Shown here one piece after another: positions 18,631 through 31,116 of a DNA stretch of 64,000 nucleotides; the stretch's first letter is position 1; each line of letters opens with the position of its first letter. The translations under genes and the position numbers were made by a program. The notes under the pieces are model-generated. The model was not told the origin of the DNA, did not search any database, and saw only the letters and a program-made list of their open reading frames with translations. Origin of the DNA: Dermatophilaceae bacterium Soc4.6 (GTDB lineage Bacteria; Actinomycetota; Actinomycetes; Actinomycetales; Dermatophilaceae); assembly GCA_039889245.1 (NCBI GenBank), contig JAZGVH010000002.1, positions 3,162,001 to 3,226,000 on the forward strand. The letters run 5' to 3'.

Positions 18631-19947
18631 ATGACCACCAGCACCCGCTCAGGCACCCCCGGCCCGACCTCCACGCAGGGACCGAGCGCCGACGTGATCG
18701 TGGTCGGTGCCGGCCCCGGGGGCAGCGCCACCGCTGCCTACCTGGCCGACCACGGCCTCGACGTGGTGCTCCTCGAGAAGTCGACCTTCCCCCGCGACAA
18801 GATCTGCGGCGACGGACTGACCCCGCGGGCCACCAAGGAGCTGACCTCGCTCGGTGTCGACACCAGCGACTGGCAGCGCACGGCCGGCCTGCGGATCAAG
18901 GGCGGCGGGCACACCCTGCAGCTCGACTGGCCGCAGACCTCGACCTTCCCCGGCCACGGCTTGGTGCGCACCCGCGCGATGCTCGACGAGACCCTCGCGC
19001 GGCACGCGGAGCACAAGGGCGCCCTGCTCCAGGAGCGCACCAGCGTCACGGCGCCGGTCCGCGACCCCGGTGGCCGGGTCACCGGCGTCACGGCCAAGCG
19101 GCTCGACGAGCGCGGCCGCGACACCGGCGAGACGATCACCTACCGCGCCCCCGTCGTGGTGGCCAGCGACGGCGTCTCCTCCCGCCTCGCGACCTCCGTC
19201 GGCCGCCCCAAGCGCGACGACCGCGTGATGGGCGTCGCCGTCCGTGCCTACTACCGCACGCCGCGCCGCGACGACTTCATGGAGAGCCACCTGGAGCTCT
19301 GGACCCGCGACGACAGCGGCAAGCGCATCCTGATGCCCGGCTACGGCTGGCTCTTCCCCCTCGAGGACGGCCGCACCAACGTCGGCCTGGGCACCCTCGA
19401 CACCACCTCGGCCTTCCGCAAGACCGACTTCAAGGACGTCATGCGGCGCTGGGTCGCCGACATCGACGCCGACTGGCACCTCGAGCACGACGAGTCGGCC
19501 GGTCCCATCCGGGGCGCCGCCCTGCCCATGGGCTTCAACCGCACCCCGCTGTATGCCGACGGCCTCGTCCTCGTCGGCGACGCCGGTGGCATGGTCAACC
19601 CCTTCAACGGCGAGGGCATCGACTACGCCCTCGAGGCAGCCCGCATCGGGGCCGAGGTCATCGCGCAGGCCCTGGCCCGCCCGAGCGACGCCCAGCGCGA
19701 GCGGGTGCTCGCGGGCTACCCGCGGGCGATGAAGGACGAGCTGGGCGGCTACTTCACGCTCGGCCGCTGGTTCGCCCACGCGATCGGGCAGCCCGAGATC
19801 ATGCGCCTGGCCACGAAGTACGGCCTGCCGCGCACGACGATGATGCGCTTCCTGCTCAAGGTGATGGCCAACCTGCCCGAGCAGCGCGGCGGCCGGGTCG
19901 GCGACCGCCTCATCCACGCGATGTCGTCGATCGCCCCCGACGCGTGA
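18631..19947 (+). CDS. menJ: Geranylgeranyl reductase family flavoprotein, MenJ-like
   Basis: A 438-residue FAD-dependent reductase. After about 20 low-complexity residues it has DVIVVGAGPGGSATAAYLA (dinucleotide loop at 26-31), FPRDKICGDGLTPRA, a family signature, and GDAGGMVNPFNGEGIDYALE, the second FAD motif. In mycobacteria the orthologue MenJ saturates one isoprene unit of menaquinone and lies beside a polyprenyl synthase; here menG is upstream and complex I plus a polyprenyl synthase are downstream, so the same role is likely. The ATG at 18631 follows the predicted Rex operator by 22 bases. Membrane association would be peripheral. Confidence 0.88.
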   Translation: MTTSTRSGTPGPTSTQGPSADVIVVGAGPGGSATAAYLADHGLDVVLLEKSTFPRDKICGDGLTPRATKELTSLGVDTSDWQRTAGLRIKGGGHTLQLDWPQTSTFPGHGLVRTRAMLDETLARHAEHKGALLQERTSVTAPVRDPGGRVTGVTAKRLDERGRDTGETITYRAPVVVASDGVSSRLATSVGRPKRDDRVMGVAVRAYYRTPRRDDFMESHLELWTRDDSGKRILMPGYGWLFPLEDGRTNVGLGTLDTTSAFRKTDFKDVMRRWVADIDADWHLEHDESAGPIRGAALPMGFNRTPLYADGLVLVGDAGGMVNPFNGEGIDYALEAARIGAEVIAQALARPSDAQRERVLAGYPRAMKDELGGYFTLGRWFAHAIGQPEIMRLATKYGLPRTTMMRFLLKVMANLPEQRGGRVGDRLIHAMSSIAPDA

Positions 19948-19990
19948 ACGCCCCCACCCCCGGGGCGCAGCGCCCGTTCCGCGAGCCCCC

Positions 19991-19996
19991 TAGGAT
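19991..19996 (+). promoter_or_regulatory. Possible -10 element (TAGGAT) for the nuo operon
   Basis: TAGGAT is the best -10 candidate in the 130 bp between menJ and nuoA; no -35 match is seen at 17 bases. A small hairpin, GGGCG-CAG-CGCCC at 19963-19975, lies before it and might be a weak terminator for menJ. No second Rex site is visible here, so nuo control by Rex would need read-through from the menJ promoter. Confidence 0.35.
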
Positions 19997-20077
19997 GGGG
20001 TCGCTCGACCGGAACCAGTCCCCAGATCTATCCGCGGCGCCCCGAGCGCGACGACCCGGATGCCAGAGAGGCACGCG

Positions 20078-20440
20078 ATGACCAACGAGTGGATCCCGCT
20101 CCTGTTCCTGCTGGCCCTCGGCTTCGGCTTCGCCCTCCTGTCGGTCGGCACCAGCCTCGTCGTCGGCCCGAAGCGCTACAACCGCGCCAAGCTCGAGGCC
20201 TACGAGTGCGGCATCCAGCCGACCCCGCAGGCCGTCGGCGGCGGTCGCGTGCCGATCAAGTACTACATCACGGCGATGTTGTTCATCGTCTTCGACGTGG
20301 AGAGCATCTTCCTCTATCCGTTCGCCGTGGCGTTCAACCAGCTGGGACTGTTCGCGCTCGTCGAGATGGTCCTGTTCATCCTCACCGTGTTCGTCGCCTA
20401 CGCCTACGTCTGGCGTCGGGGCGGGCTGGACTGGGACTAG
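20078..20440 (+). CDS. nuoA: NADH-quinone oxidoreductase subunit A
   Basis: A 120-residue membrane subunit of complex I with three helices. Family motifs are [39 protein letters not shown] and [10 protein letters not shown], including the loop Cys next to the quinone channel. The ATG at 20078 follows AGAGAGG by six bases; the upstream ATG at 20060 would put the ribosome-binding site inside the gene. First gene of a 14-gene operon. Confidence 0.96.
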   Translation: MTNEWIPLLFLLALGFGFALLSVGTSLVVGPKRYNRAKLEAYECGIQPTPQAVGGGRVPIKYYITAMLFIVFDVESIFLYPFAVAFNQLGLFALVEMVLFILTVFVAYAYVWRRGGLDWD

Positions 20441-20449
20441 GAGAAACAC

Positions 20450-21004
20450 ATGGGAATCGAAGAGAAGCTGCCGGCAGGTTTCCTGCTCACCTCGATCGAG
20501 AACCTCGCCGGCTACATGCGCAAGACGTCCATGTGGCCCGCGACCTTCGGTCTGGCCTGCTGTGCCATCGAGATGATGGCGGTCGGCACCCCCGACTACG
20601 ACATCGCCCGCTTCGGTATGGAGCGCTTCGCCGCGACTCCGCGCCAGGCCGACCTGATGATCGTGGCCGGACGGGTGAGCCAGAAGATGGCGCCGGTCGT
20701 GCGCCAGGTCTACGACCAGATGAGCGAGCCCAAGTGGGTCATCTCGATGGGTGTCTGCGCGAGCTCGGGCGGCATGTTCAACAACTACGCCATCGTCCAG
20801 GGCGTCGACCACATCATCCCGGTCGACATCTACCTTCCGGGCTGCCCGCCGCGCCCGCAGATGCTGCTCAACGCGATCCTCACGCTGCACGACGAGATCC
20901 TCAAGATGCCGCTCGGGGTCGACCGGGTCACGGCGGCCCAGGCGGCCGAGGCCGCCGCCATGGCCGCCACCCCGACCCATGCCATGAAGGGGCTGCTCGC
21001 CTGA
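20450..21004 (+). CDS. nuoB: NADH-quinone oxidoreductase subunit B
   Basis: A 184-residue subunit holding the terminal 4Fe-4S cluster N2 that hands electrons to quinone. All four ligands are visible: Cys37-Cys38 in [10 protein letters not shown], Cys103 in GVCASSGG and Cys132 in PGCPPRP. It lies 9 bp after nuoA with GGAGAAAC as ribosome-binding site, and its stop overlaps nuoC by one base. The paralogue at 54124 is about 110 residues longer. Confidence 0.97.
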   Translation: MGIEEKLPAGFLLTSIENLAGYMRKTSMWPATFGLACCAIEMMAVGTPDYDIARFGMERFAATPRQADLMIVAGRVSQKMAPVVRQVYDQMSEPKWVISMGVCASSGGMFNNYAIVQGVDHIIPVDIYLPGCPPRPQMLLNAILTLHDEILKMPLGVDRVTAAQAAEAAAMAATPTHAMKGLLA

Positions 21005-21758
21005 TGGCCGACGACACCAGCCCCGGCATCCCCGGCACGGAGGCGGCGCAGGAGCACGGCGACGTCGTCGTGCGTCGACGGGACGTCGACACGACCCCGG
21101 TCGTGATCGCCGAGCGCGACGGCATGTTCGGCGCGACCCAGGGCGCCGACACGACCGGCTACGGCGGTCTCAAGACCCCCGTGCTCCTCCCCGGGGCCAC
21201 GGCCCGGCCCTACGGCGGCTGGTTCGACGAGGCGGCCGACGCCCTCGAGCGGGCCCTCGTCGGCGGCAGCGCCTCGATGGCCGAGGCCATCGAGCGGGTG
21301 GTCGTCGACCGCGGTGAGATGACGCTCTTCGTGCGCCGCGAGCACCTCCTCGAGGTCGCCCGCACGCTGCGCAACGACCCGGCCCTCCGGTTCGAGATCT
21401 GCACCGGTGTCTCTGGGGTCAACTATCCCGACGAGACCGGCCGCGAGCTGCACGCGGTCTACCACCTCCTGTCGATCACCAACGGCAGCAAGCGGATCCG
21501 CGTCGAGGTCACCTGCCCCGACGCCGATCCGCACATCCCGTCGGTGGTCGAGGTCTATCCCGCCAACGACTGGCACGAACGTGAGACGTGGGACATGTTC
21601 GGCATCCAGTTCGACGGCCACCCTGCGCTGACCCGCATCCTGATGCCCGACGACTGGCCGGGACACCCGCAGCGCAAGGACTACCCCCTCGGCGGGATCC
21701 CCGTCGAGTACAAGGGCGCCACCATCCCACCGCCCGACCAGCGGAGGTCGTACTCCTG

Positions 21759-21759
<1 letters not shown>
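21004..21759 (+). CDS. nuoC: NADH-quinone oxidoreductase subunit C
   Basis: A 251-residue hydrophilic subunit of the connecting module. The first 90 residues are a variable acidic leader; the core contains [21 protein letters not shown] and [17 protein letters not shown], the standard NuoC signature. It is separate from NuoD, unlike the fused CD protein of enterobacteria. Starts at ATG 21004, sharing one base with the nuoB stop. Confidence 0.96.
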
Positions 21760-23110
<1,351 letters not shown>

Positions 23111-23111
<1 letters not shown>

Positions 23112-23932
23112 TGTCCACCAGTCACGACCTGTCCGCTCCGCAGACCGCTGCCGGCCACCTGACCGTCAGCGAGGAGAGCCGGGCCCCCTACCCCGCGCAG
23201 GTCGAGGCGCAGCTGCGCGCCGACGCCGCACTGGTGATCGCGCGCTACCCCGTGGCCCGCTCGGCGCTGCTGCCGCTGCTGCACCTCGTGCAGAGCATCG
23301 ACGGCTACGTCTCCGGCCGCGGGATCGCGCTCTGCGCCGAGCTGCTCGACCTCGAGACCGCCGAGGTCAGCGGGGTCGCGACCTTCTACACCCAGTACAA
23401 ACGCCACCCCAACGGCGAGTTCACCGTCGGCGTCTGCACCAACACGCTGTGCGCGATCATGGGTGGCGACCTCATCTGGGAGTCGGTCAGCGAGCACCTC
23501 GGCATCGGGCACGACGAGACGACCGCCGACGGCAAGATCACCCTCGAGCGCGTCGAGTGCAACGCCGCCTGTGACTACGCCCCCGTCGTCATGGCCAACT
23601 GGGAGTTCTTCGACAACCAGTCGCCGGCGTCGACCAGGCAGCTGGTCGACGACCTGCGGGCCGGCAAGACGGTGCGCCCGACGCGCGGCCCGAGCCGGGT
23701 CTGCTCCTTCAAGCAGGTCTCGCGCGTGCTCGCCGGCTTCCCCGACGGCCTCGCCGACGAGGGTGTCGGCGCCGGTCCGGCCTCGCTCGAGGGCCTCGGC
23801 GTGGCCAAGGCCAACGGCTGGCGCGCTCCCGGCGAGGACAGCGCGACCGGCGACACCCCCAGCAACGCCCCCGACGAGGCGCCCGGCGATTCGACTGCCC
23901 GTTCGGGCAAGGACAAGGAGGCGGGGCTGTGA
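23111..23932 (+). CDS. nuoE: NADH-quinone oxidoreductase subunit E
   Basis: A 273-residue thioredoxin-like 2Fe-2S subunit of the NADH module. The ligands are Cys109 and Cys114 (GVCTNTLCAIMGG) and Cys150 and Cys154 (VECNAACDYAP). A Ser/Ala/Pro-rich C-terminal tail of about 60 residues (ending GKDKEAGL) is not part of the common core. It overlaps nuoD by one base and nuoF by four. Confidence 0.96.
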
Positions 23933-25257
23933 GCACCGCACTGACCCCGATCCTCACGAAGTTCTGGGACCACCCCCAGTCGTGGACCCTCGCGACCTAC
24001 GAGGACAATGAGGGCTACCAGGGCCTGAAGAAGGCCCTGGGCATGTCCCAGGCCGACCTGGTGACGATGACCAAGGAGTCGGGCCTGCGTGGCCGCGGAG
24101 GCGCCGGCTTCCCCACCGGCATGAAGTGGGGCTTCCTGCCCCCGCCCGACGGCGGCCCCCGCTACCTCGTGGTCAACGCCGACGAGTCCGAGCCGGGCAC
24201 CTGCAAGGACACGCCGCTGATGATGGCGGCCCCGCACTTCCTCATCGAGGGCATGGCCATCACGTCGTACGCCATCGGCTGCACGCACGCCTTCATCTAC
24301 CTGCGCGGCGAGATCGTGCACGTCTACCGCCGGCTCATGCGCGCCGTCGAGGAGGCGTATGCCGCAGGCCACCTCGGCACGAACATCCACGGCTCGGGCT
24401 TCGACCTCGACATCACCGTGCACGCCGGCGCCGGCGCCTACATCTGCGGTGAGGAGACGGCGCTGCTCGACTCGCTCGAGGGTCGTCGCGGTCAACCGCG
24501 TCTCAAGCCCCCGTTCCCGGCCGTGGCCGGCCTCTACGCGCGACCCACCGTCGTCAACAACGTCGAGAGCATCGCGTCGGTCCCGCCGATCCTGCTCCAC
24601 GGCTCCGAGTGGTTCAAGGCGATGGGCACCGAGAAGTCCACCGGCTTCGGCATCTTCAGCCTCTCCGGCCACGTCACGAGGCCCGGGCAGTACGAGGCCC
24701 CGCTCGGCATCACCCTGCGTGAGCTGCTCGAGATGGCGGGCGGGATGCGCGGCGGCAAGGATCTGAAGTTCTGGACGCCGGGCGGCTCGTCCACCCCGCT
24801 GTTCACCGACGAGCACCTCGACGTGCCCCTCGACTTCGAGTCGGTGGGTGCGGCCGGCTCGATGCTCGGCACCCGGGCCCTGCAGATCTTCGACACCACG
24901 ACCTGCGTCGTGCGCGCCGTCGAGCGCTGGACCGACTTCTACAAGCACGAGTCGTGCGGCAAGTGCACCCCGTGTCGCGAAGGCACGTGGTGGCTCGCGC
25001 AGATCCTCGAGCGCCTCGAGCACGGCCCGGCCGGCGCGGCCACCGAGGCCGACTTCGACAAGCTGCTCGACATCTGCGACAACATCCTGGGTCGGTCGTT
25101 CTGTGCCCTGGGTGACGGCGCGACGTCACCGATCACGAGCAGCATCCAGTACTTCCGCGACGAGTTCCGCGACCACCTGTCGGTCGACGGCTGCCCGTTC
25201 GACCGCGACGCGTCGTCGTACTTCGCCGACGCCACGAAGGAGTCAGCGTCCGCATGA
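23929..25257 (+). CDS. nuoF: NADH-quinone oxidoreductase subunit F
   Basis: A 442-residue NADH-oxidising subunit. [16 protein letters not shown] and [14 protein letters not shown] form the FMN and NADH sites; [19 protein letters not shown] follows; the 4Fe-4S cluster N3 is held by Cys343, Cys346 and Cys349 ([10 protein letters not shown]) and Cys392. The GTG start at 23929 overlaps nuoE by 4 bp, and GAGGCGGGG lies just upstream. Complete and apparently functional. Confidence 0.96.
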   Translation: MSTALTPILTKFWDHPQSWTLATYEDNEGYQGLKKALGMSQADLVTMTKESGLRGRGGAGFPTGMKWGFLPPPDGGPRYLVVNADESEPGTCKDTPLMMAAPHFLIEGMAITSYAIGCTHAFIYLRGEIVHVYRRLMRAVEEAYAAGHLGTNIHGSGFDLDITVHAGAGAYICGEETALLDSLEGRRGQPRLKPPFPAVAGLYARPTVVNNVESIASVPPILLHGSEWFKAMGTEKSTGFGIFSLSGHVTRPGQYEAPLGITLRELLEMAGGMRGGKDLKFWTPGGSSTPLFTDEHLDVPLDFESVGAAGSMLGTRALQIFDTTTCVVRAVERWTDFYKHESCGKCTPCREGTWWLAQILERLEHGPAGAATEADFDKLLDICDNILGRSFCALGDGATSPITSSIQYFRDEFRDHLSVDGCPFDRDASSYFADATKESASA

Positions 25258-27797
25258 CCACCACCCCCACGACCCCGGCCGTCGGCCCGACGACCAACAG
25301 CCCGGCGTCGGGCGGCAACTCGGTGAGCACCGGCGGCAACGCCTCGGTGCCCGCTGCCGTCGACGGGGTCAGCCTGACCATCGACGGGATAGCGGTCTCG
25401 GTGCCCAAGGGCACCCTGGTCATCCGAGCGGCCGAAGAGGTCGGGGTGGCGATCCCCCGGTTCTGCGACCACCCGCTGCTCGAGCCGGTCGGCGCCTGCC
25501 GACAGTGCCTCGTCGACATCGCGACCCCCGGCCCGGACGGCTCCTTCCGCCCGATGCCGAAGCCGCAGGCCTCCTGCACGATCACCGTGACCGAGGGCAT
25601 GCGGGTCAACACCCAGCACACCTCCGCGGTGGCCGACAAGGCCCAGCACGGTCAGATGGAGTTCCTGCTCATCAACCACCCGCTCGACTGCCCCGTCTGC
25701 GACAAGGGTGGCGAGTGTCCCCTGCAGAACCAGGCGATGAGCAACGGTCGCGCCGTGTCCCGCTTCGAGGACGTCAAGCGCACTTACCCCAAGCCGATCA
25801 ACATCTCCAGCCAGGTGCTGCTCGACCGCGAGCGCTGCATCCTCTGCGCCCGGTGCACCCGCTTCTCCGACCAGATCGCCGGCGACCCGTTCATCGCGCT
25901 CGTCGAGCGCGGTGCCCTCCAGCAGGTGGGTATCTACCAGGAGCAGCCGTTCGAGTCGTACTTCTCCGGCAACACCGTGCAGATCTGCCCGGTGGGTGCG
26001 CTGACCGGGGCGGCCTACCGCTTCCGCTCGCGTCCCTTCGACCTGATCTCCACGCCCACGGTCTGCGACGGCTGCGCCTCCGGGTGCGCCATCCGCACCG
26101 ACCACCGTCGCGGGGTCGTCCTGCGACGGATGGCGGCCAACGACCCGGCGGTCAACGAGGAGTGGAACTGCGACAAGGGCCGGTGGGCCTTCACCTGGCC
26201 GACCCTCGCCGACCGGCTCACCACCCCGCTGGTGCGCGACGAGTCAGGCGAGCTGCGCGCCGCCGGCTGGCCCGAGGCCCTCGAGGTCGCCGCTGCCGGC
26301 CTGCGCAAGGCCCGCGCCGCGGCCGTGCTCGTCGGCGGTCGCGCAACCGCCGAGGACGCCTACGCCTACGGCAAGTTCGCACGAATCGCGTTGCAGACCA
26401 ACGACATCGACTTCCGTGCCCGGCCCCACTCGGCCGAGGAGGCCGACTTCCTGGCCGCGCGCGTCGTCTCGACGGGCCCCGGTGGGGGAGGCGTGACCTA
26501 CGCCGACCTGGAGGCCGCCCGTGCTGTGCTCCTCGTCGGCTTCGAGCCCGAGGACGAGTCACCCATCGTGTTCCTGCGGCTGCGCAAGGCCGTCCGCAAG
26601 ACCGGCGCGTCGGTCGCCTCCGTGGCCCCGTACGCCAGCCGTGGCCTGCGCAAGCTCTCCGGCCTGCTGCTCCCCACCGCCCCGGGGCAGGAGGCCGCGA
26701 CCCTGCGCGCGCTCGGTGACACCGACGCCGGTCGCGCCCTGGAGACCAGCCTCGCCGACGGCGGCATCGTCCTCGTGGGCGAGCGGCTGGCCTCCGTGCC
26801 CGGTGCGCTGACCGCCGCCGCCGCCCTGGCCGACCGCACGGGAGCCCGGCTCGCCTGGGTCCCGCGCCGAGCGGGGGAGCGTGGGGCGCTCGAGTCCGGC
26901 GCGCTCGGCTCGCTGCTGCCGGGCGGACGCCCGGTTGCCGACCCGGTGGCCCGGGCCGAGGTCGCCGAGGTCTGGGACAGCGTCGGTCTGCCCGACGCTC
27001 CGGCGCGTGACACCGCCGCGATCGTCGAGGCCGCCTGCAGCGGCGCGATCGGAGCCCTCGTCGTCGCGGGCGTCGACCCGGTCGACCTCGCGCTGCCGGG
27101 CGTCGAGGAGGCGCTGGCCAAGACCTTCGTCGTCTCGCTCGAGGTGCGCGAGTCGGCCGTGACCCGCGTCGCCGACGTCGTCCTGCCTGTCGCCCCGCCG
27201 TCGGAGAAGGTCGGCACCTTCGTCGACTGGGAGGGTCGACTACGACCCTTCGAGGCAGCCCTCCACACCAACGCGATGAGCGACCACCGGGTGCTCGACA
27301 TGCTCGCCGCCGAGCTCGGGATCTTCCTCGAGACCAAGACCCAGGCCCAGATCCACGCCCAGTACGAAGAGCTGGGCCCTTGGGCCGGCGCGCGACCCAC
27401 CCTCACCGACGCGCACGTGCCGACGCCCCCGGTGGTGCCCGGACAGCTCGTCCTCGCCACCTGGGCCCCGCTGCTCGACAAGGGCCGGATGCAGGACGGC
27501 GAGCCCTACCTCGCCGGCACCGCGCCCGTCGCGGTCCTGCGGATCGGCCCGGCCGATGCTGGGCGTCTGGGTGTCGGCGACGGCGCCCCCGTCACCGTCA
27601 CGACCGCGCGCGGCTCCGTCCGGGTGCCCGCGCTGGTGACCCCCGACCTGCTCGAGGGGGTCGTCTGGCTCCCGACCAACTCCGAGGGCTGCGACGTCCG
27701 CGGTAGCCTCGGTGCGCTCGCGGGTGACCCGGTCACGGTGTCACCCGTCGTCTCCACGGTCAGTCGCCCGCTCGCTGCTTCGGAAGGTGCCCGCTGA
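25254..27797 (+). CDS. nuoG: NADH-quinone oxidoreductase subunit G
   Basis: A large 847-residue iron-sulfur subunit. After a Thr/Ser/Gly-rich leader of 35 residues come a 2Fe-2S ferredoxin domain ([20 protein letters not shown]), the His/Cys N5-type region ([15 protein letters not shown]), a 4Fe-4S pair ([14 protein letters not shown], then QICPVGALT), and a molybdopterin-oxidoreductase-like domain that in complex I no longer binds a metal. [10 protein letters not shown] holds the extra cluster N7 ligands found in several bacteria. ATGA overlap with nuoF. Confidence 0.96.
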   Translation: MTTTPTTPAVGPTTNSPASGGNSVSTGGNASVPAAVDGVSLTIDGIAVSVPKGTLVIRAAEEVGVAIPRFCDHPLLEPVGACRQCLVDIATPGPDGSFRPMPKPQASCTITVTEGMRVNTQHTSAVADKAQHGQMEFLLINHPLDCPVCDKGGECPLQNQAMSNGRAVSRFEDVKRTYPKPINISSQVLLDRERCILCARCTRFSDQIAGDPFIALVERGALQQVGIYQEQPFESYFSGNTVQICPVGALTGAAYRFRSRPFDLISTPTVCDGCASGCAIRTDHRRGVVLRRMAANDPAVNEEWNCDKGRWAFTWPTLADRLTTPLVRDESGELRAAGWPEALEVAAAGLRKARAAAVLVGGRATAEDAYAYGKFARIALQTNDIDFRARPHSAEEADFLAARVVSTGPGGGGVTYADLEAARAVLLVGFEPEDESPIVFLRLRKAVRKTGASVASVAPYASRGLRKLSGLLLPTAPGQEAATLRALGDTDAGRALETSLADGGIVLVGERLASVPGALTAAAALADRTGARLAWVPRRAGERGALESGALGSLLPGGRPVADPVARAEVAEVWDSVGLPDAPARDTAAIVEAACSGAIGALVVAGVDPVDLALPGVEEALAKTFVVSLEVRESAVTRVADVVLPVAPPSEKVGTFVDWEGRLRPFEAALHTNAMSDHRVLDMLAAELGIFLETKTQAQIHAQYEELGPWAGARPTLTDAHVPTPPVVPGQLVLATWAPLLDKGRMQDGEPYLAGTAPVAVLRIGPADAGRLGVGDGAPVTVTTARGSVRVPALVTPDLLEGVVWLPTNSEGCDVRGSLGALAGDPVTVSPVVSTVSRPLAASEGAR

Positions 27798-29227
27798 TGT
27801 CCACGTTCGCCTCGCTGGTCGGCGAGGTCCAGGCTGTCGCTGCCGCCGTCCCTGCCATCGACAACCCCTCCGCCGACTTCAGCGACACCCCGTGGTGGCT
27901 GTCGCTGATCAAGGTCCTGATGGCCTTCGTCTACCTCCTGCTGAGCACGCTGCTCGTCATCTGGTTCGAGCGTCGCGTCATCGGGCGCATGCAGCAGCGT
28001 CCCGGGCCCAACCGGGCCGGCCCCTTCGGCCTTCTCCAGACCCTGGCCGACGGCGCCAAGCTGATGCTCAAGGAAGACGTCACCCCGGCTGCCGCGGACA
28101 AGTTCGTCTTCACCCTGGCCCCGCTGATCTCGGCGACCATGGCCTTCGTGTCGTTCGCGATCATCCCCTTCGGGGACGAGGTCACGATGTTCGGCCACAG
28201 GACCCCGCTCCAGATCACCGACATGCCGGTCGCCGTGCTGCTCGTGCTCGCGGTCGCCTCGGTCGGTGTCTACGGCATCGTCCTCGCCGGCTGGTCGTCC
28301 GGCTCGACCTACCCGCTGCTCGGTGGGCTGCGCTCGACCGCCCAGGTCATCTCGTACGAGATCGCGATGGGCCTGGCCCTCGTGGCCGTCTTCATCTACA
28401 GCGGCTCGATGTCGACCTCGCAGATCGTGGCCGGCCAGGAGCGCCTCTGGTACTTCATCCCCGCCTTCTTCTCCTTCGCCGTCTACGTCGTGACGATGTT
28501 CGGCGAGACCAACCGCCTGCCCTTCGACCTCGCCGAGGGCGAGGGTGAGCTCACCGGTGGCTTCCACACCGAGTACTCCTCGATGCGCTTCGCGATGTTC
28601 TTCCTCGGCGAGTACATCAACATGTTCGTCGTGGCCGCCCTCGCCACCACCGTCTTCCTCGGTGGCTGGATGGCCCCCCCGTTCGTCGCCATGATCAACG
28701 GTGGCATGTTCAACCACGGCTGGTGGGGCGTGCTCTGGTTCACGGCCAAGCTGTGGTTCTTCATCTGGGGCTTCGTCTGGGTGCGAGGGTCGCTGCCGCG
28801 AGTGCGCTACGACCAGTTCATGCGCTTCGGCTGGAAGTTCCTCATCCCCTCCACGCTCGTGTGGGTCGTGGCCGTGGCCTTCATCCGCGGCTCGCAGAAC
28901 GGATGGTTCGGTGACGGTAAGGTCGGCCTGCTCGGCCGCCAGTTCCCCGTACCCACCCTGGTGCTCGTCGGGGTCATCGCGGTGGTGGCGCTGGCGGTGG
29001 CCTGGGTCTACGACAACAAGCGCGCCGACGAGGAGGAGCGGTCCGCCGCCGAGCGGTTCCCCGCCGAGATCGACCCCTTCGCCGGCGGCTACCCGGTGCC
29101 GCCGCTGCCCGGGCAGCGACTGCGGGAGCCGGACCGCATCCCCGAGCCCGTGGGCGCCCCCGCCAGTCTCACCACCATCCCGGGCGACATCCCCGCCTCA
29201 ACCGTGAAGGAGGACGCTCGTGGCTGA
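27797..29227 (+). CDS. nuoH: NADH-quinone oxidoreductase subunit H
   Basis: A 476-residue membrane subunit that forms the quinone chamber. It has [48 protein letters not shown] and the conserved [17 protein letters not shown] hydrophilic C-terminal tail of about 80 residues is longer than in Escherichia coli. Its stop overlaps nuoI by eight bases. Compared with NuoH2 (55553) the acidic loop after [11 protein letters not shown] is fully conserved. Confidence 0.97.
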   Translation: MSTFASLVGEVQAVAAAVPAIDNPSADFSDTPWWLSLIKVLMAFVYLLLSTLLVIWFERRVIGRMQQRPGPNRAGPFGLLQTLADGAKLMLKEDVTPAAADKFVFTLAPLISATMAFVSFAIIPFGDEVTMFGHRTPLQITDMPVAVLLVLAVASVGVYGIVLAGWSSGSTYPLLGGLRSTAQVISYEIAMGLALVAVFIYSGSMSTSQIVAGQERLWYFIPAFFSFAVYVVTMFGETNRLPFDLAEGEGELTGGFHTEYSSMRFAMFFLGEYINMFVVAALATTVFLGGWMAPPFVAMINGGMFNHGWWGVLWFTAKLWFFIWGFVWVRGSLPRVRYDQFMRFGWKFLIPSTLVWVVAVAFIRGSQNGWFGDGKVGLLGRQFPVPTLVLVGVIAVVALAVAWVYDNKRADEEERSAAERFPAEIDPFAGGYPVPPLPGQRLREPDRIPEPVGAPASLTTIPGDIPASTVKEDARG

Positions 29228-30032
29228 CGACGCCACCACTGCGCCCACCGGAAGCTCCCTGCCCCCCGTGCCGCGCCCGTCCAGTCCGGCGCGCCCGGCC
29301 AGCGGGTCGAGCGAGCGGCCTACGCCGAGCGAGCAGCCCAAGTGGTACGCCCCCGTAGGCGGCTTCGGGGTGACGTTCGCGACGCAGTTCCGCACGGTGC
29401 TGACCGAGGAGTACCCCGAGAAGCCACGGGCCACCGCGCCGCGGTTCCACGGTCGCCACCAGCTCAACCGCCACCCCGACGGTCTCGAGAAGTGCATCGG
29501 TTGCGAGCTCTGCGCGTGGGCCTGCCCGGCCGACGCGATCCTCGTCGAGGGCGCGAGCAACGACGACACCGCGATCAGCGAGGGGGGCACCGGTCGCTTC
29601 TCGCCCGGTGAGCGCTTCGGCCGCGTCTACCAGATCAACTACCTGCGCTGCATCTTCTGCGGGCTCTGCATCGAGGCCTGCCCGACCCGGGCCCTGACGA
29701 TGACCAACGACTACGAGCTGGCCGACAACAACCGGGCCGACCTGATCTTCACCAAGGACATGCTGCTCGCCCCGATGCAGCAGGGCATGCTGCCCTCGCC
29801 GCACCCGATGGTCGAGGGCATGGAGGAGCGCGACTACTACCTCGGCAAGGTCAGCGGAGCCACCAGCGCCCAGCGCGAGTGGGCGACGGAGCACGAGGCC
29901 GAGGTCGACTCGATCCGCCCCGAGAAGTACGCCCAGCCGCCACTGCGGGGCGGGGCCCGACTGCGGGCCGGTGCCAAGATCGGCCAGCCGACGACCGCCC
30001 CGTCGACCGCCGAGCCGGAGGGCACCCGATGA
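29220..30032 (+). CDS. nuoI: NADH-quinone oxidoreductase subunit I
   Basis: A 270-residue subunit with two 4Fe-4S clusters (N6a, N6b): Cys92, 95, 98 and 102 in [12 protein letters not shown], and Cys144, 147, 150 and 154 in [12 protein letters not shown]. The N-terminal 40 residues are Ser/Pro-rich and variable; the tail after 200 is basic. GTG start at 29220, with AAGGAGG seven bases before it inside the end of nuoH. Confidence 0.96.
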   Translation: MADDATTAPTGSSLPPVPRPSSPARPASGSSERPTPSEQPKWYAPVGGFGVTFATQFRTVLTEEYPEKPRATAPRFHGRHQLNRHPDGLEKCIGCELCAWACPADAILVEGASNDDTAISEGGTGRFSPGERFGRVYQINYLRCIFCGLCIEACPTRALTMTNDYELADNNRADLIFTKDMLLAPMQQGMLPSPHPMVEGMEERDYYLGKVSGATSAQREWATEHEAEVDSIRPEKYAQPPLRGGARLRAGAKIGQPTTAPSTAEPEGTR

Positions 30033-30808
30033 CCGGCACCGGCGAGGCGATCGCCTTCTGGATCCTCGGCATCCTCATGGTCGCCGCCTCGCTCGGGCTG
30101 GTGTTCGCCCGCAAGGCGGTGCACGCCGCCCTGTGCATGGCGTTCGTCATGGTCAACCTGGGCGTCCTCTACATCATGGAGCAGGCCCAGTTCCTCGGCA
30201 TCGTGCAGATCTTCGTCTACACCGGCGCCGTGATGATGCTCTTCCTCTTCGTGCTGATGCTCGTCGGCGTCGACTCGGCCGACTCGGTGGTCGAGACCAT
30301 CCGCGGTCAGCGCTTCTGGGGCTGGGTGCTCTCGCTCGGCCTCGCGGGCGTCATGCTCTCGGCGCTCGGCAGCCTCACGCTCCCGGCCACGGTGGGGCTC
30401 GAGGCGGTCAACGCGGGCGCTGACGGCAGCGGCAACGTGTCGGGGGTGGCGCAGCTGATCTTCGGCAAGTACGTCTGGGCCTTCGAGATCACCTCGGCCC
30501 TGCTGATCACCGCTGCCATCGGGGCGATGGTGCTCGCGCACCGTGAGCGCCTCACGGCCAAGATCACCCAGCGCGAGTGGGCCGAGCGCAGGGTCCGCGA
30601 GAACCAGTACGTCGCCGGTCTTCCGGCGCCCGGTGTCTACGCCCGGCACAACGCCGTCGACACCCCGGCCCTGCTCCCCGACGGCACCCCCAGTGAGCTG
30701 TCCGTCTCGCGGGTGCTCGTCTCCCGCAACCAGGTCGCCCGTCCCGAGCGCTACAAGTCGCTGGAGCAGGCCATCGAGGTCGAGATCGAGGAGGGCAGCA
30801 CCCGATGA
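30029..30808 (+). CDS. nuoJ: NADH-quinone oxidoreductase subunit J
   Basis: A 259-residue membrane subunit with five helices; the pi-bulge helix reads [20 protein letters not shown]. The last 90 residues are hydrophilic and longer than the family average. ATG at 30029 overlaps the nuoI stop by 4 bp, and its own stop overlaps nuoK by 4 bp. Confidence 0.95.
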   Translation: MTGTGEAIAFWILGILMVAASLGLVFARKAVHAALCMAFVMVNLGVLYIMEQAQFLGIVQIFVYTGAVMMLFLFVLMLVGVDSADSVVETIRGQRFWGWVLSLGLAGVMLSALGSLTLPATVGLEAVNAGADGSGNVSGVAQLIFGKYVWAFEITSALLITAAIGAMVLAHRERLTAKITQREWAERRVRENQYVAGLPAPGVYARHNAVDTPALLPDGTPSELSVSRVLVSRNQVARPERYKSLEQAIEVEIEEGSTR

Positions 30809-31104
30809 GCCTCGTCTACTACGTCTACCTCTCGGCGATCCTCTTCTCGATCGGTGGTGCCGTGGTGCTGCTGCGCCGCAACGCCATCATCGTGTTCATG
30901 GGGGTCGAGCTGATGCTCAACGCCACCAACCTGGCCTTCGTCACCTTCGCGCGCGTCCACGGCACCCTCGACGGCCAGGTCATCGCCCTGTTCGTCATGG
31001 TCGTCGCGGCCGCCGAGGTCGTGGTGGGCCTGGCCATCATCATGGCGATCTTCCGCGCCCGCCGGTCGGCCTCGGTCGACGATGCCAACCTCTTGAAGCT
31101 TTAG
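30805..31104 (+). CDS. nuoK: NADH-quinone oxidoreductase subunit K
   Basis: A 99-residue membrane subunit with three helices. The two proton-path glutamates are present, in [11 protein letters not shown] and in [12 protein letters not shown]. Standard length for the family. Followed 12 bp later by nuoL with AGGAGCG in between. Confidence 0.96.
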   Translation: MSLVYYVYLSAILFSIGGAVVLLRRNAIIVFMGVELMLNATNLAFVTFARVHGTLDGQVIALFVMVVAAAEVVVGLAIIMAIFRARRSASVDDANLLKL

Positions 31105-31116
31105 GAGCGCCGAGGC